From Linum tenue (lineage: Eukaryota; Streptophyta; Magnoliopsida; Malpighiales; Linaceae): 64,000 nt of DNA. Shown piece after piece: positions 33,740-45,699 of the stretch. The stretch spans positions 31,103,608 through 31,167,607 of the forward strand of contig CAMGYJ010000010.1 in assembly GCA_946122785.1 (NCBI GenBank), in the 5' to 3' direction. Position numbers and translations under genes: made by a program. The notes under the pieces are model-generated. The model was given only the letters and a program-made list of their open reading frames with translations, had not been told where the DNA came from and did no database searches. Positions within the stretch are counted from its first letter, which is position 1; every line of letters begins with the position of its first letter.

Positions 33740-34083
33740 ATTGAACCCTAAAACCTGAACCATAAACACTAAACCATGAACCCTGAACCCTGAACACTAA
33801 ACCCTATACCCTAAACCCTGACCCCTGAACCCTAAACCCTGAACCCTGAGCCTTGAACACTCAACCCTGAACCCTAAACCCTTAATCCTGAACCCTGATC
33901 CCTAAACCCTAAACCCTAAACCCTAAACCCTAACCCTAAACCCTAAACCCTAAACCCTAAACCCTAAACCCTATACCCTAAACCCTAAACCCTATACCCT
34001 AAACCCTAAACCCTAACCCTAAACCCTAAACCCTAAACCCTATACCCTAAACCCTAACCCTAAACCCTAAACCCTAAACCCTG
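33740..34083 (+). repeat. Interstitial telomeric repeat tract (CCCTAAA)n
   Basis: The core at about 33898-34080 is nearly pure CCCTAAA with occasional CCCTAA and CCCTATA units. The left flank grades through CCCTGAA and CACTAAA variants. This is the Arabidopsis-type plant telomere unit. No subtelomeric context is evident around it, so it is probably internal, for example from repair of a double-strand break. Confidence 0.93.
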
Positions 34084-35718
34084 AATCACAAATTTCCCAT
34101 ACAAATTTTTCACCACCTATCTGTAGAATTCGAGCAAACTCAACCTAACCAGTTATTTAGTGAATCTGTATAAACTCGAAGTTGTGGGCGGGTATCCACG
34201 GGTCGATAGGGATGGCAATGGGGCGGGGGCGGGTACCTCAGTTCTAACTCGGGTTTAAACTCTAATCCTAAGTAGATTTTATATCTTAGATTTGTTAATG
34301 CTACCACACCAAGTTCATATTTTGATATTGCACACGATTTCCACTTGTACCTATACATTGATATCACATCGTACATACTTGATACATGGTCTAATGTGGG
34401 TTTTTAGGTCAAGAACCTTGAACAATAGAGTATTAATCTAATGAACTTATACGAAAAAGAACCTCATTTATATGAGCGGTAACTTTAAACAATTTTCTAG
34501 ATACTTAAATTGAGGACTTAGGTTTAGAATTTGAAAAAAATAAAGAAACAATGAATATAAATTTTCATTCCCCTATCCCGCCATTTATTTGTTTTGGATT
34601 TTCCCAAATCTTGAACCAAATAAAAAGATTTTCCCACCAAATCATGAATTTATTAATTTATGCAGCTTTGAAATAGGAAAGGCTAATTAAACCATAAAGA
34701 AAAAAAAGGAAAGGCTTGACTCGGATGGAACACGATGTCGTAGAGGACAATAGAATGAGGGTAACTTTACCTTCCTCATTCGCATACTTCAGTCTTCCTC
34801 AGATCCACCCACTTCCTCACCATTGTTCCAGTGCAAAGGCTAACGAAACCAGCACGAAAATCCGAAATCCTACCCTAAAAAAACGACAATCCAAAGATGG
34901 AGCTCCAAACAGAACCGCGACGGAACGCGTGCTCGGACTCGCCCAGAAGGTCCTGTTCGCTCTTCCCTCTCTGCTCTCTCGATTCCATTATAGCTTGACG
35001 ATTTTGGTTTCTCATTTCATTTCATTTCATTTCATTTCATTTCATCTTGGTTGGCAAGTTGTTCGGATTGCAATCATGTTAGGAACATGCACGGCCAAGG
35101 CGTCAACCAATCCCCTCCGTCGCTCCTTCTTCATCAATCCCTCAAGCCCTAACTCCAATATAAGCTCTCCGTCGCCGTCTTTCGACTCCGGCGGCGTCGC
35201 CGTCTTTCGAATCCGGCGGCGTTGCCCTGGATGCCGGTACATAGCCCATCGCAGAAATCGGTCCCCTCTCTTCATCGGAAGCTTTCTCCTCCAGAATTGC
35301 TTACTGCGGCTGGTAACATATTTCTCTCTGTTTTCAACTCTGCTGCCATAGACGAAGCAAACAAAAGGGTAGAGCTCGAAATAGTCATCCGATTGCATAA
35401 TATTGTGTATATGCTACTTCTCTTCTTGGGTTGTTGGCAGACATGAAACAATTTTGTAGTTGATGGCTTGGAATGAAAGAAGGGGTGTAAATTTGGTCTT
35501 TCTGAATTCTGCTGTTTCTCTTGGCCTGTTCTTTAGATGGACAATTACCCAGCTCAGCTTTTACGCTGAACTATATTTACTATGAAATTAAGTTGGTTTT
35601 TGGGGGGGAATATCCTGATTTGGTTGGTGAATTACTAAATTGGGTAGTTAAGTTCTGCTTAGAATTTGGTCTTACAATGGAATCTAATATGATGGTGACA
35701 TCTTGATTTCTCGGGCAG
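34084..35718. other. Spacer and possible first exon of the RGLG-like gene
   Basis: GATGGCAATGGGGCGGG near 34211 resembles hAT-type repeat ends, without a partner. A (TTTCA)n microsatellite runs 35013-35045. Open frames at 34716-35351 and 35076-35351 could contain the first exon. A GT at 35312 would fit, but only one of the three frames joins the next exon in phase and it contains a stop. The first exon is therefore unresolved. Confidence 0.35.
35013..35045. repeat. (TTTCA)n microsatellite
   Basis: Six consecutive TTTCA units lie upstream of the RGLG-like exons, possibly in the 5' UTR. Confidence 0.9.
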
Positions 35719-37239
35719 GAAGGTAGATGATCAGATGGAGCATAATAGCTTCAGACATTTGCAGCGACCGAAGTTCATCGCTGACAATTTCAACTCGCTA
35801 GACCAGGTAGGTACTTTTGTTTATCTGAAAGCTGTTTAAGAAAAAAAAAACCGAAGATAAATTATTCTCACACTTACGAAATGCTGTTGAGGTACTCAGT
35901 TGGCTCTACGTGTTTCAGGTCATTTCTGCATTGAGAGAAGCTGGTCTTGAGTCATCGAACTTGATCCTCGGTGTTGACTTCACGAAGAGTAACGAATGGT
36001 CAGGTAGTGATTCTCTTTCTCAGGTATTAATACGATGTTTAGACCTCCTAAAGTCAGCACGTAGGGTAAAAGTTCATTTCAATGTGGATAGGCAGGTATT
36101 CATTTCACCGCAAAAGTCTCCACGCAGTTGGTAGTGTGACGAATCCTTATGAACAAGCGATCTCAATCATCGGGCGTACTTTGTCGCCTTTCGATGAAGA
36201 TAATTTGATACCTTGTTTCGGATTTGGTGATGGTTAGTCTCCTTGTGCAAATTCCCTTACTATTGTTTTACATTAAGTGAACGATTGGATCTGATATCTT
36301 CCTTATTGTCTTTCCTGTGTCTTCCCCACTCTTACTAGTATCAACACGTGATGAATACGTGTTCAGTATTTATCCTGATCACCGCCCTTGTCGTGGTTTC
36401 GAAGAGGCACTTGCTCGATACAGAGAAATCATTCCACACTTACAGTTGTCAGGTTCTTTAATCTCTCTCTATATGTTGTTTAGTGTTTGAATTGAAAGCC
36501 AGATTTTGTTCAGCAACATACCAATGATCTTTTTCTTTCTGATATCTCCAGGTCCAACTTCATTTGCACCAATCATTGATGCTGCAATTGACATTGTAGA
36601 GAAAAGTAATGGTCAATATCACGTCCTTGTTATTATTGCAGATGGGCAGGTATTTCATTTGTTTTCATGTTCCTAACATCAGAGTTTTCTTTCTGCTGTA
36701 TCTTCGTATGAAAGCTGTCATATCTTAAGTACTGCCGCATATCTAATATGCTTGTTCTCTTCAAACTAACAAATAATGGAGCTTAATGTCAGATAAATTT
36801 GAATGGCATTGGACAATTGACCTTAAAGATTTTCTATCTAGAACTAGAATGTAGGCATTGACATGCAAAAATGAATCTCTGGGCTTTCTTTTTGTTTATG
36901 ATTTGTGGCACTGTCTTCCTTCTCACAAGCCATCTGATGCTAAAAACACAAACCTATGTATACAGGTTACCAGGAATCCTGGTATTCCACGCGGGAGTTG
37001 TAGTCCTCAAGAACAAGCAACCTTGAATTCCATAGTTGCTGCCAGGTAATGGACTGTTCGATACTGAATGAATGTTTCAAGGTGCAACTGTGAGTTTTAA
37101 CTATGTGGCTCTTACTGGTTTTCCATGCAACAGCTATTATCCTCTCTCAATTGTTTTAGTTGGAGTCGGGGATGGGCCATGGGATGCGATGAAACAGTTT
37201 GATGATAACATTCCACATAGAGCATTTGACAACTTCCAG
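35719..37239 (+). pseudogene. RGLG-like copine/vWA protein, RING end missing
   Basis: Seven exons join in one frame: 35719-35806, 35919-36003, 36092-36232, 36339-36452, 36552-36649, 36966-37045 and 37134-37239, about 237 residues. They spell most of the copine-type vWA domain of RGLG E3 ligases: LDQVISALREAGLESSNL with metal-site motif DFTKSNEWSG, then NPYEQAISIIGRTLSPFDED, LVIIADGQ and YPLSIVLVGVGDGPWD. The following exons, with the NFT..MS segment and the C-terminal C3HC4 RING, are absent; the next 300 bases do not match and a transposase gene begins. RGLGs are membrane-associated ubiquitin ligases in hormone and stress signalling. Without the RING this copy cannot act as one. Confidence 0.85.
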
Positions 37240-37839
37240 GTACGTACTTTCTCAAATATTCATCCCTTAGTTTGCTTAGTATCTTGAATCAATTAGTGAT
37301 TTGGTCAACCAACGATTTTGTAGATAAACTAAATAATAGGATGATGATGCAGAAAAGAATGATCTATTTTGCTGTTATGCTGTATAGGACTCCTGCAGAG
37401 CACCATATTAGAGAGCTTGGGATGTATCTGGTTCAATCGTAGCGAGGCAAAGGATCGTGAAACTGTAGGCAAAAAGTAAGTCCCCATTACATAAAACATA
37501 TTTAAATTGCTTGCGTAGTAGTCTCTCAAGGTTGCTTTAGTAGCAACTTTATTTAGAGTTTAGGTCGCAGAATGATCTAAATACTGTTCTAAAACCAGAA
37601 TATCCATGATCTTAAAGAACCAAAAAGTACCCAAGAAAGTACCAAAAAATACCCAATAAAACATCCTAACAACCAATAACTCATAACATCCAGTCGAATA
37701 ACTCAAATAGCCAAGTTGTTTCTCCTTTGCCGTTCACTTCTCGTACGTGGCTTCTTCTACAACATCGAATACACTAACGTTAGTACGAAAAAGATATGGA
37801 TGCAACAATATTATGTAGACATGCACAAGGAACTCTTAA
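37240..37839. other. Junction region beyond the truncated RGLG-like gene
   Basis: No gene could be assigned. It probably contains the breakpoint that removed the RING exons and the 3' end of the transposase gene on the other strand. Confidence 0.3.
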
Positions 37840-40800
37840 TATTACCCTTTGTTGGTCTTCAATGTCACTAGTACCATCATCCTCAGCACTATCCTCCTCT
37901 GATAACTCCGGACAAGTTCTTCTATTGTGTTGCGTTGAACCGCATCTTCTGCAATGTTTTTGTCTCGCCTTAGTTAATGTTTCTGTCTGGTTTTGGATGT
38001 CCATGGCATCACCATCCTCTCCGTCTTGATCGCCATTGTTATTGTCTTCTTCCTCAGTCTGTGGGGTTGTCTCTGTAGTAGTCGGCCTTACATACTCAGG
38101 AGGGTGTGGACAAGTGGATTTATAATGAGCCCATTCCCCACATCTACTACACTGTCTTTGCTCTCCTTTCTTCTTCTTCTTCTTCTTGTTTTGTTGACCC
38201 CCTGAACCTTTATGTTTCACCGGCAATGGATCCAACAACTTCTCTTTTGCCTTCGATCTATGAACGTCTGGTATCTCAGTAGTACCAATGTGCATCGTGT
38301 CTAGCGATTCACATAATGATGAAATTCCTTCACGAGCAAACTTGAAGCAATCACTAGATTTTGCTCCTTTTACGCATAATTGTAAGCTGGCTTGTTGAAT
38401 AATCCCATACCTGAAAGTCAGCATAGTTTAGTTAATGCAGAATATACATGACAACTACAACTAGAGCTTTTATAAGTATCAAAACCATATGAAAACAAGT
38501 CGGCTGGAAAGTATAGCTCATGATATCATAATCAAACCTCCCCACCAGCTCAGAATACTCCAAAATGATAGGGATTCTTTAGTAGAGAAATAAAGTAATA
38601 GAGGAAACTTCTCAATTTCTCTGATCAAACTTTTTCTCTGATCAAACTTCCCAATTTCCAGCCAACCTTGTTTATGGTTTTCCTCAAAGGGGAAACTTCC
38701 CAATTGCATTGCCATCATTGCTAGCTAGCTAGCTAGGCTGAAGCTAGCCTCCACAGCCCTGATAATAAGACAATTAATAAGACAATTAATTGCTTTATAG
38801 AATAATCACAAACCTGAATGTGAAAAGTCGGCCCTCATCGATATTATCTTGTTGCGGTAAACTCTCCAGTGTCTTTGGCTGCTGTGACCACCCTAACCGT
38901 ACCAAGTCTTTTGGAAGTTCCAGTATCCCCTCTTCTTTTAGTAGAAAAACCATATGACAGCATGGTATCCCCATATAGTTGTAATAATTACAACTACACT
39001 CCATGGAAAAGGGGTCAGTTCTGTATTCGACCCGGAAAACCTTCTCTTTGCCAGACATTGTCATCCTGTACGTGCGCTCATTTGGCGATACCTCTGAATC
39101 CATTCTTATGCAATCTCCAGACTTTTCAACCTCATCTCTAAATAAAAAAATGCCTTTTTTGTGAATAAGGCAGCAGCACTCTTCTGAAGTGATACTAAGA
39201 CATTGGACGTAATGCTCCGTTCATGATGAATGGATTCAAAATCAGCGTGTAGCTCAATCTCCCTCATATCTCTACTCCAACGATCAAAATTAATAAAAAA
39301 CTCAAGTAGATTGTTATCATTTTGGATATAATTGGTCAGCTGGGAGTTCATTCCTTCACATCTAGAGGTTGTTGCCAAACCTGCAAAGAACTTAGAGCCC
39401 AAGTATGTATACGCCCATTCAGTTCTTTGGTTAAATAGATTGGAAACCCAATTGTTGTGCTGCAGTGAGCACTCTTCAACCAATGATTTCCACTTAGCTT
39501 CAAAATCTGATGGTTCCAAGTCAGCTGAAACAAAATACTGCCATCGAGTAACAAAAATAGGAAATTTCTTCAATCTACTGATAATGGTCTTGTCTATGTG
39601 CCAAGAACACAGACGGTGTTTTGCATCGGGGAATATTTGTTGAATTGCATTGCGCATAGATTTATCCCCATCCGTAATAACAGTCTTAGGAGCTACACCG
39701 CCCCCCACCCTTCTCTTCAAAGCATCCAAAACCCATACATAATTTTCTTCTTTTTCATTAGCTAGAAAAGCACATCCAAATATGCAAGTGTTTGAATGGT
39801 GGTTCACACCTAAAAGTAAAACCAATAAAATGTTATGAAAAGAAGCAAAATAATAAGAGAAATGGTGGCTCTAAACTAATGTTATGAACATCCAGCAACA
39901 CATACAAACCCCTACTGTATTAGGCTTCTAAAATCAAAAGGAGGTTAATATATTATGGAAAAAATGACATGATTAGTACCTGAAAAAATTACTAGAGGCA
40001 TCTTATAAATGTTCCTTTTGTACGTCGCATCAAATGCCAGTAATTCTCCAAAACATGCATAATCAGCCACCGAAATCGAATCTGCCCAGAACAAGTTAAT
40101 AAGCCTGTCTTCACCATCTTTCTTTAGTTCAATGACGAATTGTTGGTCGGCACTAAGTTTTGCTTGTAAATAGGCCAGGGCTGTAGCAGCATCACCTTCA
40201 CGAATCTGTTCTCTTCGTTCTTTGTCCACATAGTTATATGCATCTTTCCTTGTGAACCCCACCTTCTGATAGCCTCCAGCTTCTGCAACGGCTAGTGAAA
40301 CGATTTGATGCGTTTTCATGCCTGCAGCTCTTCGAAAATTAATTGCCGCTTTAATTGCATCACTCATACGACGATTCCCTTTCATGTAGTGCTTGTACAT
40401 CTGGGGAATCAGTGCATGAGAGTGTTCGTTATCAAAAGTGTCCACAAACCAATTCGAAGTAGACTTGTCATATCGAACACGCATCCTAGCATTGCAGTCA
40501 AACCTTGTCTCTGCTCTTGGCTCTCTCTTTCGTGCTGTCTGTTTTTTACGCCTTTTTCCCTCACAAGAACATACAAACCAGCGCCATATCGGGACATTGT
40601 CCTTATCTCGACCGATTTCCTCTTTTCTAACATCAAACCCAGTGGCCAGCCCGTAGTCCCTCCAGAAATCATATGCTTCATCTAGATCTTTGAATCTGAG
40701 TTTCATAATATCTTCTGTCTGTAGAAGTAGTAGATTGGCAAAAATCATCTTCCTCAAAATTTGAACTAGTATCCCCGTTTGGAGGAGTTCCCTGCGCTTC

Positions 40801-40932
40801 CATGTTCTCGGTGTTAGGATTAGAAGAATTGTTGTCATCGTTTGGATGAGGTTCATCCGCTGCCATGTCCTCCTCGGTGTGACGATTATTAGCATCATTG
40901 GCATCGTTTGGATTAGTTTCCTCCTCTGCCAT
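37780..40932 (-). pseudogene. FAR1/MULE-type transposase gene with SWIM finger and zinc knuckles
   Basis: The minus-strand model has exons 40932-39980, 39809-38814 and 38410 to about 37840. The splices rejoin as LVIFSG|VNHH and LFTFR|YGII. An acidic N-terminus (MAEEETNPND) precedes a FAR1 DNA-binding domain (DEAYDFWRDYGLATGFDVRK), the MULE transposase core (FDATYKRNIYKMPL, VITDGDKSMRNAI), a SWIM finger CSCNYYNYMGIPCCHM, and two CCHC knuckles (CSRCGEWAHYKSTC, CRRCGSTQHNRRTC) after a Lys run. Frame changes near 40715 and at a T run (about 39140-39146) break it. It is either a Mutator-like transposase or a FAR1-related gene. TIRs were not found. Confidence 0.82.
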
Positions 40933-41495
40933 GTTCGTGAGATGCTTTGTTCAACTCTGAAAATCGCAGCTAACAAGTATTGATTTCCCTACGCCTCTAG
41001 GGATCTTACAATATATATTAAGGGGTTTGATAAAAAGAGGCCCTCCACGTCAGCCCTCAAGGCCTTCTTTGTTCTCTTTTTTTAACATTAGTCAAACCCA
41101 GACCGAGGTCAGTATACATAGTCAGAGAACATAATCTATTCACCTTCATAAAAAAAAAATAGTCAGAGAACATAATCAGGCGAAATTCGACTAGTTTAAT
41201 AGAAATTTATGACAGATGTAGTTTCCATGTTCATAACAACTTCTCTTATTATGTTTCATTAAATGAGGGGATAAATGTAGAAGTTCCCTGGGTCCGAATA
41301 AGACTTGCCACAATGAACTTCTACGCTTCTATTTTATTCCTAAAGAGAGAGAGAGGGGTTAAAAAGCCCCTATGTCTCGGCTATTAAACCACACCATTCG
41401 AATGACAGCCAATACCTCTGCCTAAACACTTAATTAAATCACAAACCCCCTGTTCCATTCGAAAGTTAGCACAAGTCATTTGCGTTTATAACATC
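40933..41495. promoter_or_regulatory. Shared intergenic region between divergent genes
   Basis: This 0.56-kb spacer separates the transposase gene (-) from the Ulp1-like gene (+). It contains a minute retro-insertion at 41118-41177. No clear TATA box pair was assigned. Confidence 0.4.
41118..41177. mobile_element. 22-bp poly(A)-ended insertion between 19-bp direct repeats
   Basis: ATAGTCAGAGAACATAATC occurs at 41118-41136 and 41159-41177. Between them are 22 bases, CCTTCAT followed by a run of A. Long target duplication plus poly(A) end is the mark of LINE-machinery insertion, here truncated almost completely. Confidence 0.75.
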
Positions 41496-44400
41496 ATGGG
41501 GAAGGAAGGGTATAGTTCTTCAATACTCTTTGTAATTACTTTTAACTTATGTTATGTGATTTTGGTGTTTTTGTTCTCCTCGTCCACATGTTGATTTTTT
41601 ATACAATGATATTAGGGAGGAGATCAATATGCCCAACAATATTTCTCGCGGCCAGTGGACTACACGGCTAACACGTTCTGCATCAAAGGCTTTGAACTAT
41701 GTATCGCCCGCGAAGAAAACTAAACTGGGAGATGATGTGACCCCCCCAAGGACGCCGTGCTCGAATGTGATTGTTCTTGACGGTGAATCTGGAGTTGACC
41801 ATTACGAGAAAGATGTGGGAAACAAAAGCAATTTTCCAGCACAACAATTGTCGTCGAAGGTATGGTAATCCAAAGTAAACTAGATAACTTAAACCTGGCA
41901 GTTTCACTCCATGATTCCCTCTTCGTGATGTCTATATTATGTTTGGGGTTTGATGGTTCCGCCTGTCTTCATAGGATCTCTCTATATGTGGTTGGTTTAA
42001 TCCTTACTTGAATCCTACTGCCATATATGAGTTGAGTTTGGGGTTTGATGAGATGGAGGATTAGAAAAGCACACCTGAAATTCTTAACTCTCTTAAAATC
42101 AGTGGGAGAGGTTAGGTCAACAGCTAAATTGCTTCAAAAGCTTTGTTTGTTCTGTTTTTGTTTCAGCTGGTGATGTATGCATACTGAACTTTCTCAGTAT
42201 TGAATGGCTTGAGTTTCATTTGAATGCCACTTAGTAGATTTGCTGTTTAATTGGCCTTACTGGATACTATTATATGTTTCTAGCAATCACTTTGGTTGCT
42301 GTGCAAGTTTACTTGCAATGCTGATGGTGATAGGTTCCCTGTTGAGCAAACGAGGTATATTGGGGGATTTGAAGGAGCATATCAAAGCCTGTTGAATTCA
42401 CATTCCACTATTTTTTACTCCTGTTAGATCTATAGATTTCCATCTCAAATTGCTTGCTTATACCGCTATCAAATGTCCTTTCAGTTATTCTTTATTTTAG
42501 CCTACCTGCCTCTGTATGATTTTCTGTTACTGCCTCACTAATGGACTTGCCTCACGAGGATAATTATACTTTTTGGGATGTGATTTCAACTACTCATGTC
42601 AACATTTTACCTTCTTCAGTTCTTAGGATCATTATCTCTGAATTAATTGCTGGTTGATACAAGGCTACAACTAGATACTTCTTATAATTATGTTTATGCT
42701 TTTTAACTGTTTGTATCTACATTTTCTAATTAAAAAGATTTGGATCATGCATTTCAGTAGCCATGCCTGTATCTTTGAATTTGATTATGCCTTCTTTTCC
42801 CCAATCCCCATCACATGATATTCTTCTAAGTACCTTTTGATGTTTATTGCAAGCTTAGTTATAGTAAACGCTCGCATTTATTTGTCCATTGTTTCATATA
42901 AAAAGGGCAGATCCTGCTTCTCTGTATGTTACAAGCATTGCTATTGGTTTGCCTTGAAGGATTCCATTTTCGGTTCAATCATCCCTCCATTTCATGTATG
43001 AAGAGTATAATCAGTGTTGTTTTAAGTAATTGAAAAAGCCCTTCCACATTGGCGTCCAGTTCTATATATTACATTACTACAGTCTCGAGCAATTTTTGGC
43101 TTATGAGCAATAGTGGGCATATCATGATAACTTGAAACACATTGCTGTCAACTAATGCCGTTACCCATCATTGTAGGGTACCACCAGGTTTAAGCTCCCT
43201 CAAACCGTAAGCTACAGTGAGGAAGATGTGAAGCTTGCTCACTATATCTTTGCTGAAGATCTTCCACCTGACGAACCCTTGGTCCAAACTATGATGGAAG
43301 TTTATAGCCGGAAGACATTGTGGAGCTTATGCCCTGACTCATGTGTCCATGCCGATGTAAGTTCTATTATACTACTACTTGGTAATTTGTTTCACTTTTT
43401 TAACTATAGTGTTTATATATTCTGTGTTTATGTTCTGTGGCGCATTAGGTAATTACAGCATTAGCTTGCCACTTGACCCTTGACGAACTTTGGAGGGATG
43501 CTGATCGTGGAAAACGGGTGTGCTTTCTGCCTACAGAATTCCAGGTATATAACGATTTTACCTTGTAATTCTATTCTAGTTAAGCATACTTGGTTACTTT
43601 ATTAAGCAAGCTCAATGTTGAATTCTTTAATTTTTTCTACGAACAGGACCTTGTCATGAATTGTGGCATGACACCTACTATTGCATTAGAGGCATTCCGT
43701 ACAAAATTCCTTTCAAAAGCTCTAAACTGCAGAAAGGTCATGACTTCCCACGCCACGCATATTATCGTGTCCTCAATTTAGTAAGCTGATTGTGTGATTT
43801 CTCGTATATGTGTAGGTGTGTCTGCCCATGCAAGATACTATGGATGATGGAGGAATTCATTGGTTTTTAGCTATTATTTTAGTGGACAAGAAACAAGCCC
43901 AAATCCTGGATTCGTTTCCATCTCAGGAGCGGAAAACAGTCCGTATGAGTGCGGTGGAAACAATGGTATCTTTAGACTTTTCGCCTAAAACCAAATATTA
44001 TATTTGCCCAATAAATTACGTATTCTTGTTTGTAACTTTTGCATGTTGAATTTATGAACGAATTGTTCAAGGCTTTGCATAAGGAAGTGAAAACCCTATA
44101 TGCAGCACCAAAGATTAAGGACTTTTCTTGGTCAACTCCTTCACTTGCAGAACAACATCACAAGTATGAATGTGTGTTTTTTCTAGCATCATTTGAATAT
44201 AAAATTAACTTTTAGCTTACTTACATAATGTATCTTCTTACATAGGAATGATAGTGGGATTTGGGTGTGCGTCTGGATGATGGGTGCAGCCTGGGATTCT
44301 CACTATGGCATTTGGGTAAGAAATCACATTCCGCCTAGACGACATCTTTGTATGGTACATTACAAAAATGTCTATGTAGAACAAAGTTTACTAATACATT

Positions 44401-44599
44401 ATATCTGTTGTTCATACAGCCTTGTGATGATAGGAGGAGAATGCAGGTGGCTCTGAACCTTGTCAAAGAGCCAACAAATTACATAAGGCACAAAGTCCTC
44501 AAGAAAGCAATTGCAAATGCGCCAAGGTTTAAAGCTCAGACACTTGAATACGAAGAAGCAAGCAATAAGAAGGCAAACAAGGGGTTTAGAGATACCTAG
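41496..44599 (+). CDS. Ulp1-like (C48) peptidase-domain protein, nine exons
   Basis: Exons: 41496-41509, 41616-41859, 43177-43356, 43449-43544, 43647-43736, 43816-43965, 44072-44163, 44246-44315, 44420-44599. All junctions are GT...AG and in phase, giving 371 residues. The N-terminus is basic. The C-terminal half has the Ulp1 fold motifs: GGIHWFLAIILVD (His223) and AQILDS (Asp240), then NDSGIWVCVWM where the family has NDCG. Residue 292 is thus Ser instead of the catalytic Cys, in the right spacing. Such proteins cleave SUMO-type conjugates. In plants many copies travel in Mutator-like elements. The intact frame suggests expression, perhaps without peptidase activity. Confidence 0.8.
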
Positions 44600-45189
44600 T
44601 GTGCTCCAGATTTTCATCATTCATTTCCTTTTATCCTAAATTTTGAACTTGTTTATGGTATTGTTTGGAGACAGTTCCTTTCATTGGCAGATTGACAATG
44701 TTTGAAATTACATTTTCACTTGTTGCGGATTTTTGTGATAGTGATACATTGCATTTGTGAGGTGAATGTTAGATTGACAATTTTGAATCGAACTCGTCCT
44801 ATTTAATCTTTTCGACCTGTTTCGAAACAGATATTGTCTAGTCTGTAGATGGGGCAAGACGAGCATGAGTACTCCCCTCTACTTAACTCACTCTGATTCG
44901 ACCCAATGTTGATTTGTATGTTCTAATCATAAGCTTAAGATTGATAGCATGCAATGCTATCAATCAGAAACTATTTGAGTTTAACAACACCGTGCATCAA
45001 ATAAACCTGATATAGGACAATCCAATCCAACCAAGCTGCTAATAACCCTCAGTTTCAACTTTCAATTGAGTTTTCAGTATAAAGAATTTCTCCAGGCGTA
45101 ATTTATGAAACCATCATTGGATCAATCAGCTAAGAATTTTATTTTGTCCTAACAATACAATGTATAAAATGGTGGCAAGTAAACCCTAT
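44600..45189 (+). other. 3' UTR and spacer after the Ulp1-like gene
   Basis: No gene seen. The sequence is AT-rich. Confidence 0.35.
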
Positions 45190-45690
45190 CTTAGAAATGA
45201 AAAAAAGAACCTCTCTTTTCCACACAACACAAATGCATCAGCACCAGACAATACGCTTCAATCTCCCCACAACTCCCATACTTTAGAACTCGGGCTTCAA
45301 TAGTCTCTAGCAGGTCGGGCCAACTCCCTGGAAACACAACTCCATCGCACAGCAGAGTAAAAACAACTTCCTGCATATAAACACACTGAAAAAACAGATG
45401 ACTACGAGACTCCTTTGTTGCTCCACAAAGCACACAGGTACTATCATTGATAACACCCCACCTTTTGACCTAATCTCTTGTATCAATTCTATCAATGATA
45501 ATCAACCAAACCTGCACACTGTTTCGAGGCAAGACATGCTTGTTCCAAATGACTTTCCACCAACTGACTCGAGGCTGCCTCCTTCTGATAGTGTCCCAAA
45601 CAGCCAAGAATGAAAATTTGTCCAACCTCTTACCCTGCCATGTAACACAGTCCAAAGCCACATCCATTCTAAATCTCAACCATGGTCTGA
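45190..45690 (-). pseudogene. LINE reverse-transcriptase zinc-binding domain remnant
   Basis: Minus-strand frames read WDTIRRRQPRVSWWKVIWN, then VQVWLIIIDRIDTRDRL, then CVLCGATKESRSHLFFQC. These are the hallmarks of the zf-RVT module found after reverse transcriptase in plant LINEs. At least one frame change separates them, and both flanks lack other LINE domains. No poly(A) or target duplication was identified. Confidence 0.78.
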
Positions 45691-45699
45691 TTTTTAGAA

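Larger units (their letters stand above)
32328..33740. other. Intergenic DNA with two tandem duplications
   Basis: There is no supported gene. It may be the leader and promoter of the minus-strand gene. The minus-strand frames at 33066-33430 consist of two copies of the same duplicated unit and are not taken as coding. Confidence 0.4.

Noticed and set aside
33740..34083. Native chromosome end
   Set aside because: The tract is short and degenerate on one side, and gene-containing DNA continues on both sides.
34716..35351. 211-codon frame as the N-terminus of the RGLG-like protein
   Set aside because: Its frame does not join the next exon in phase, and the expected N-terminal composition is not seen.
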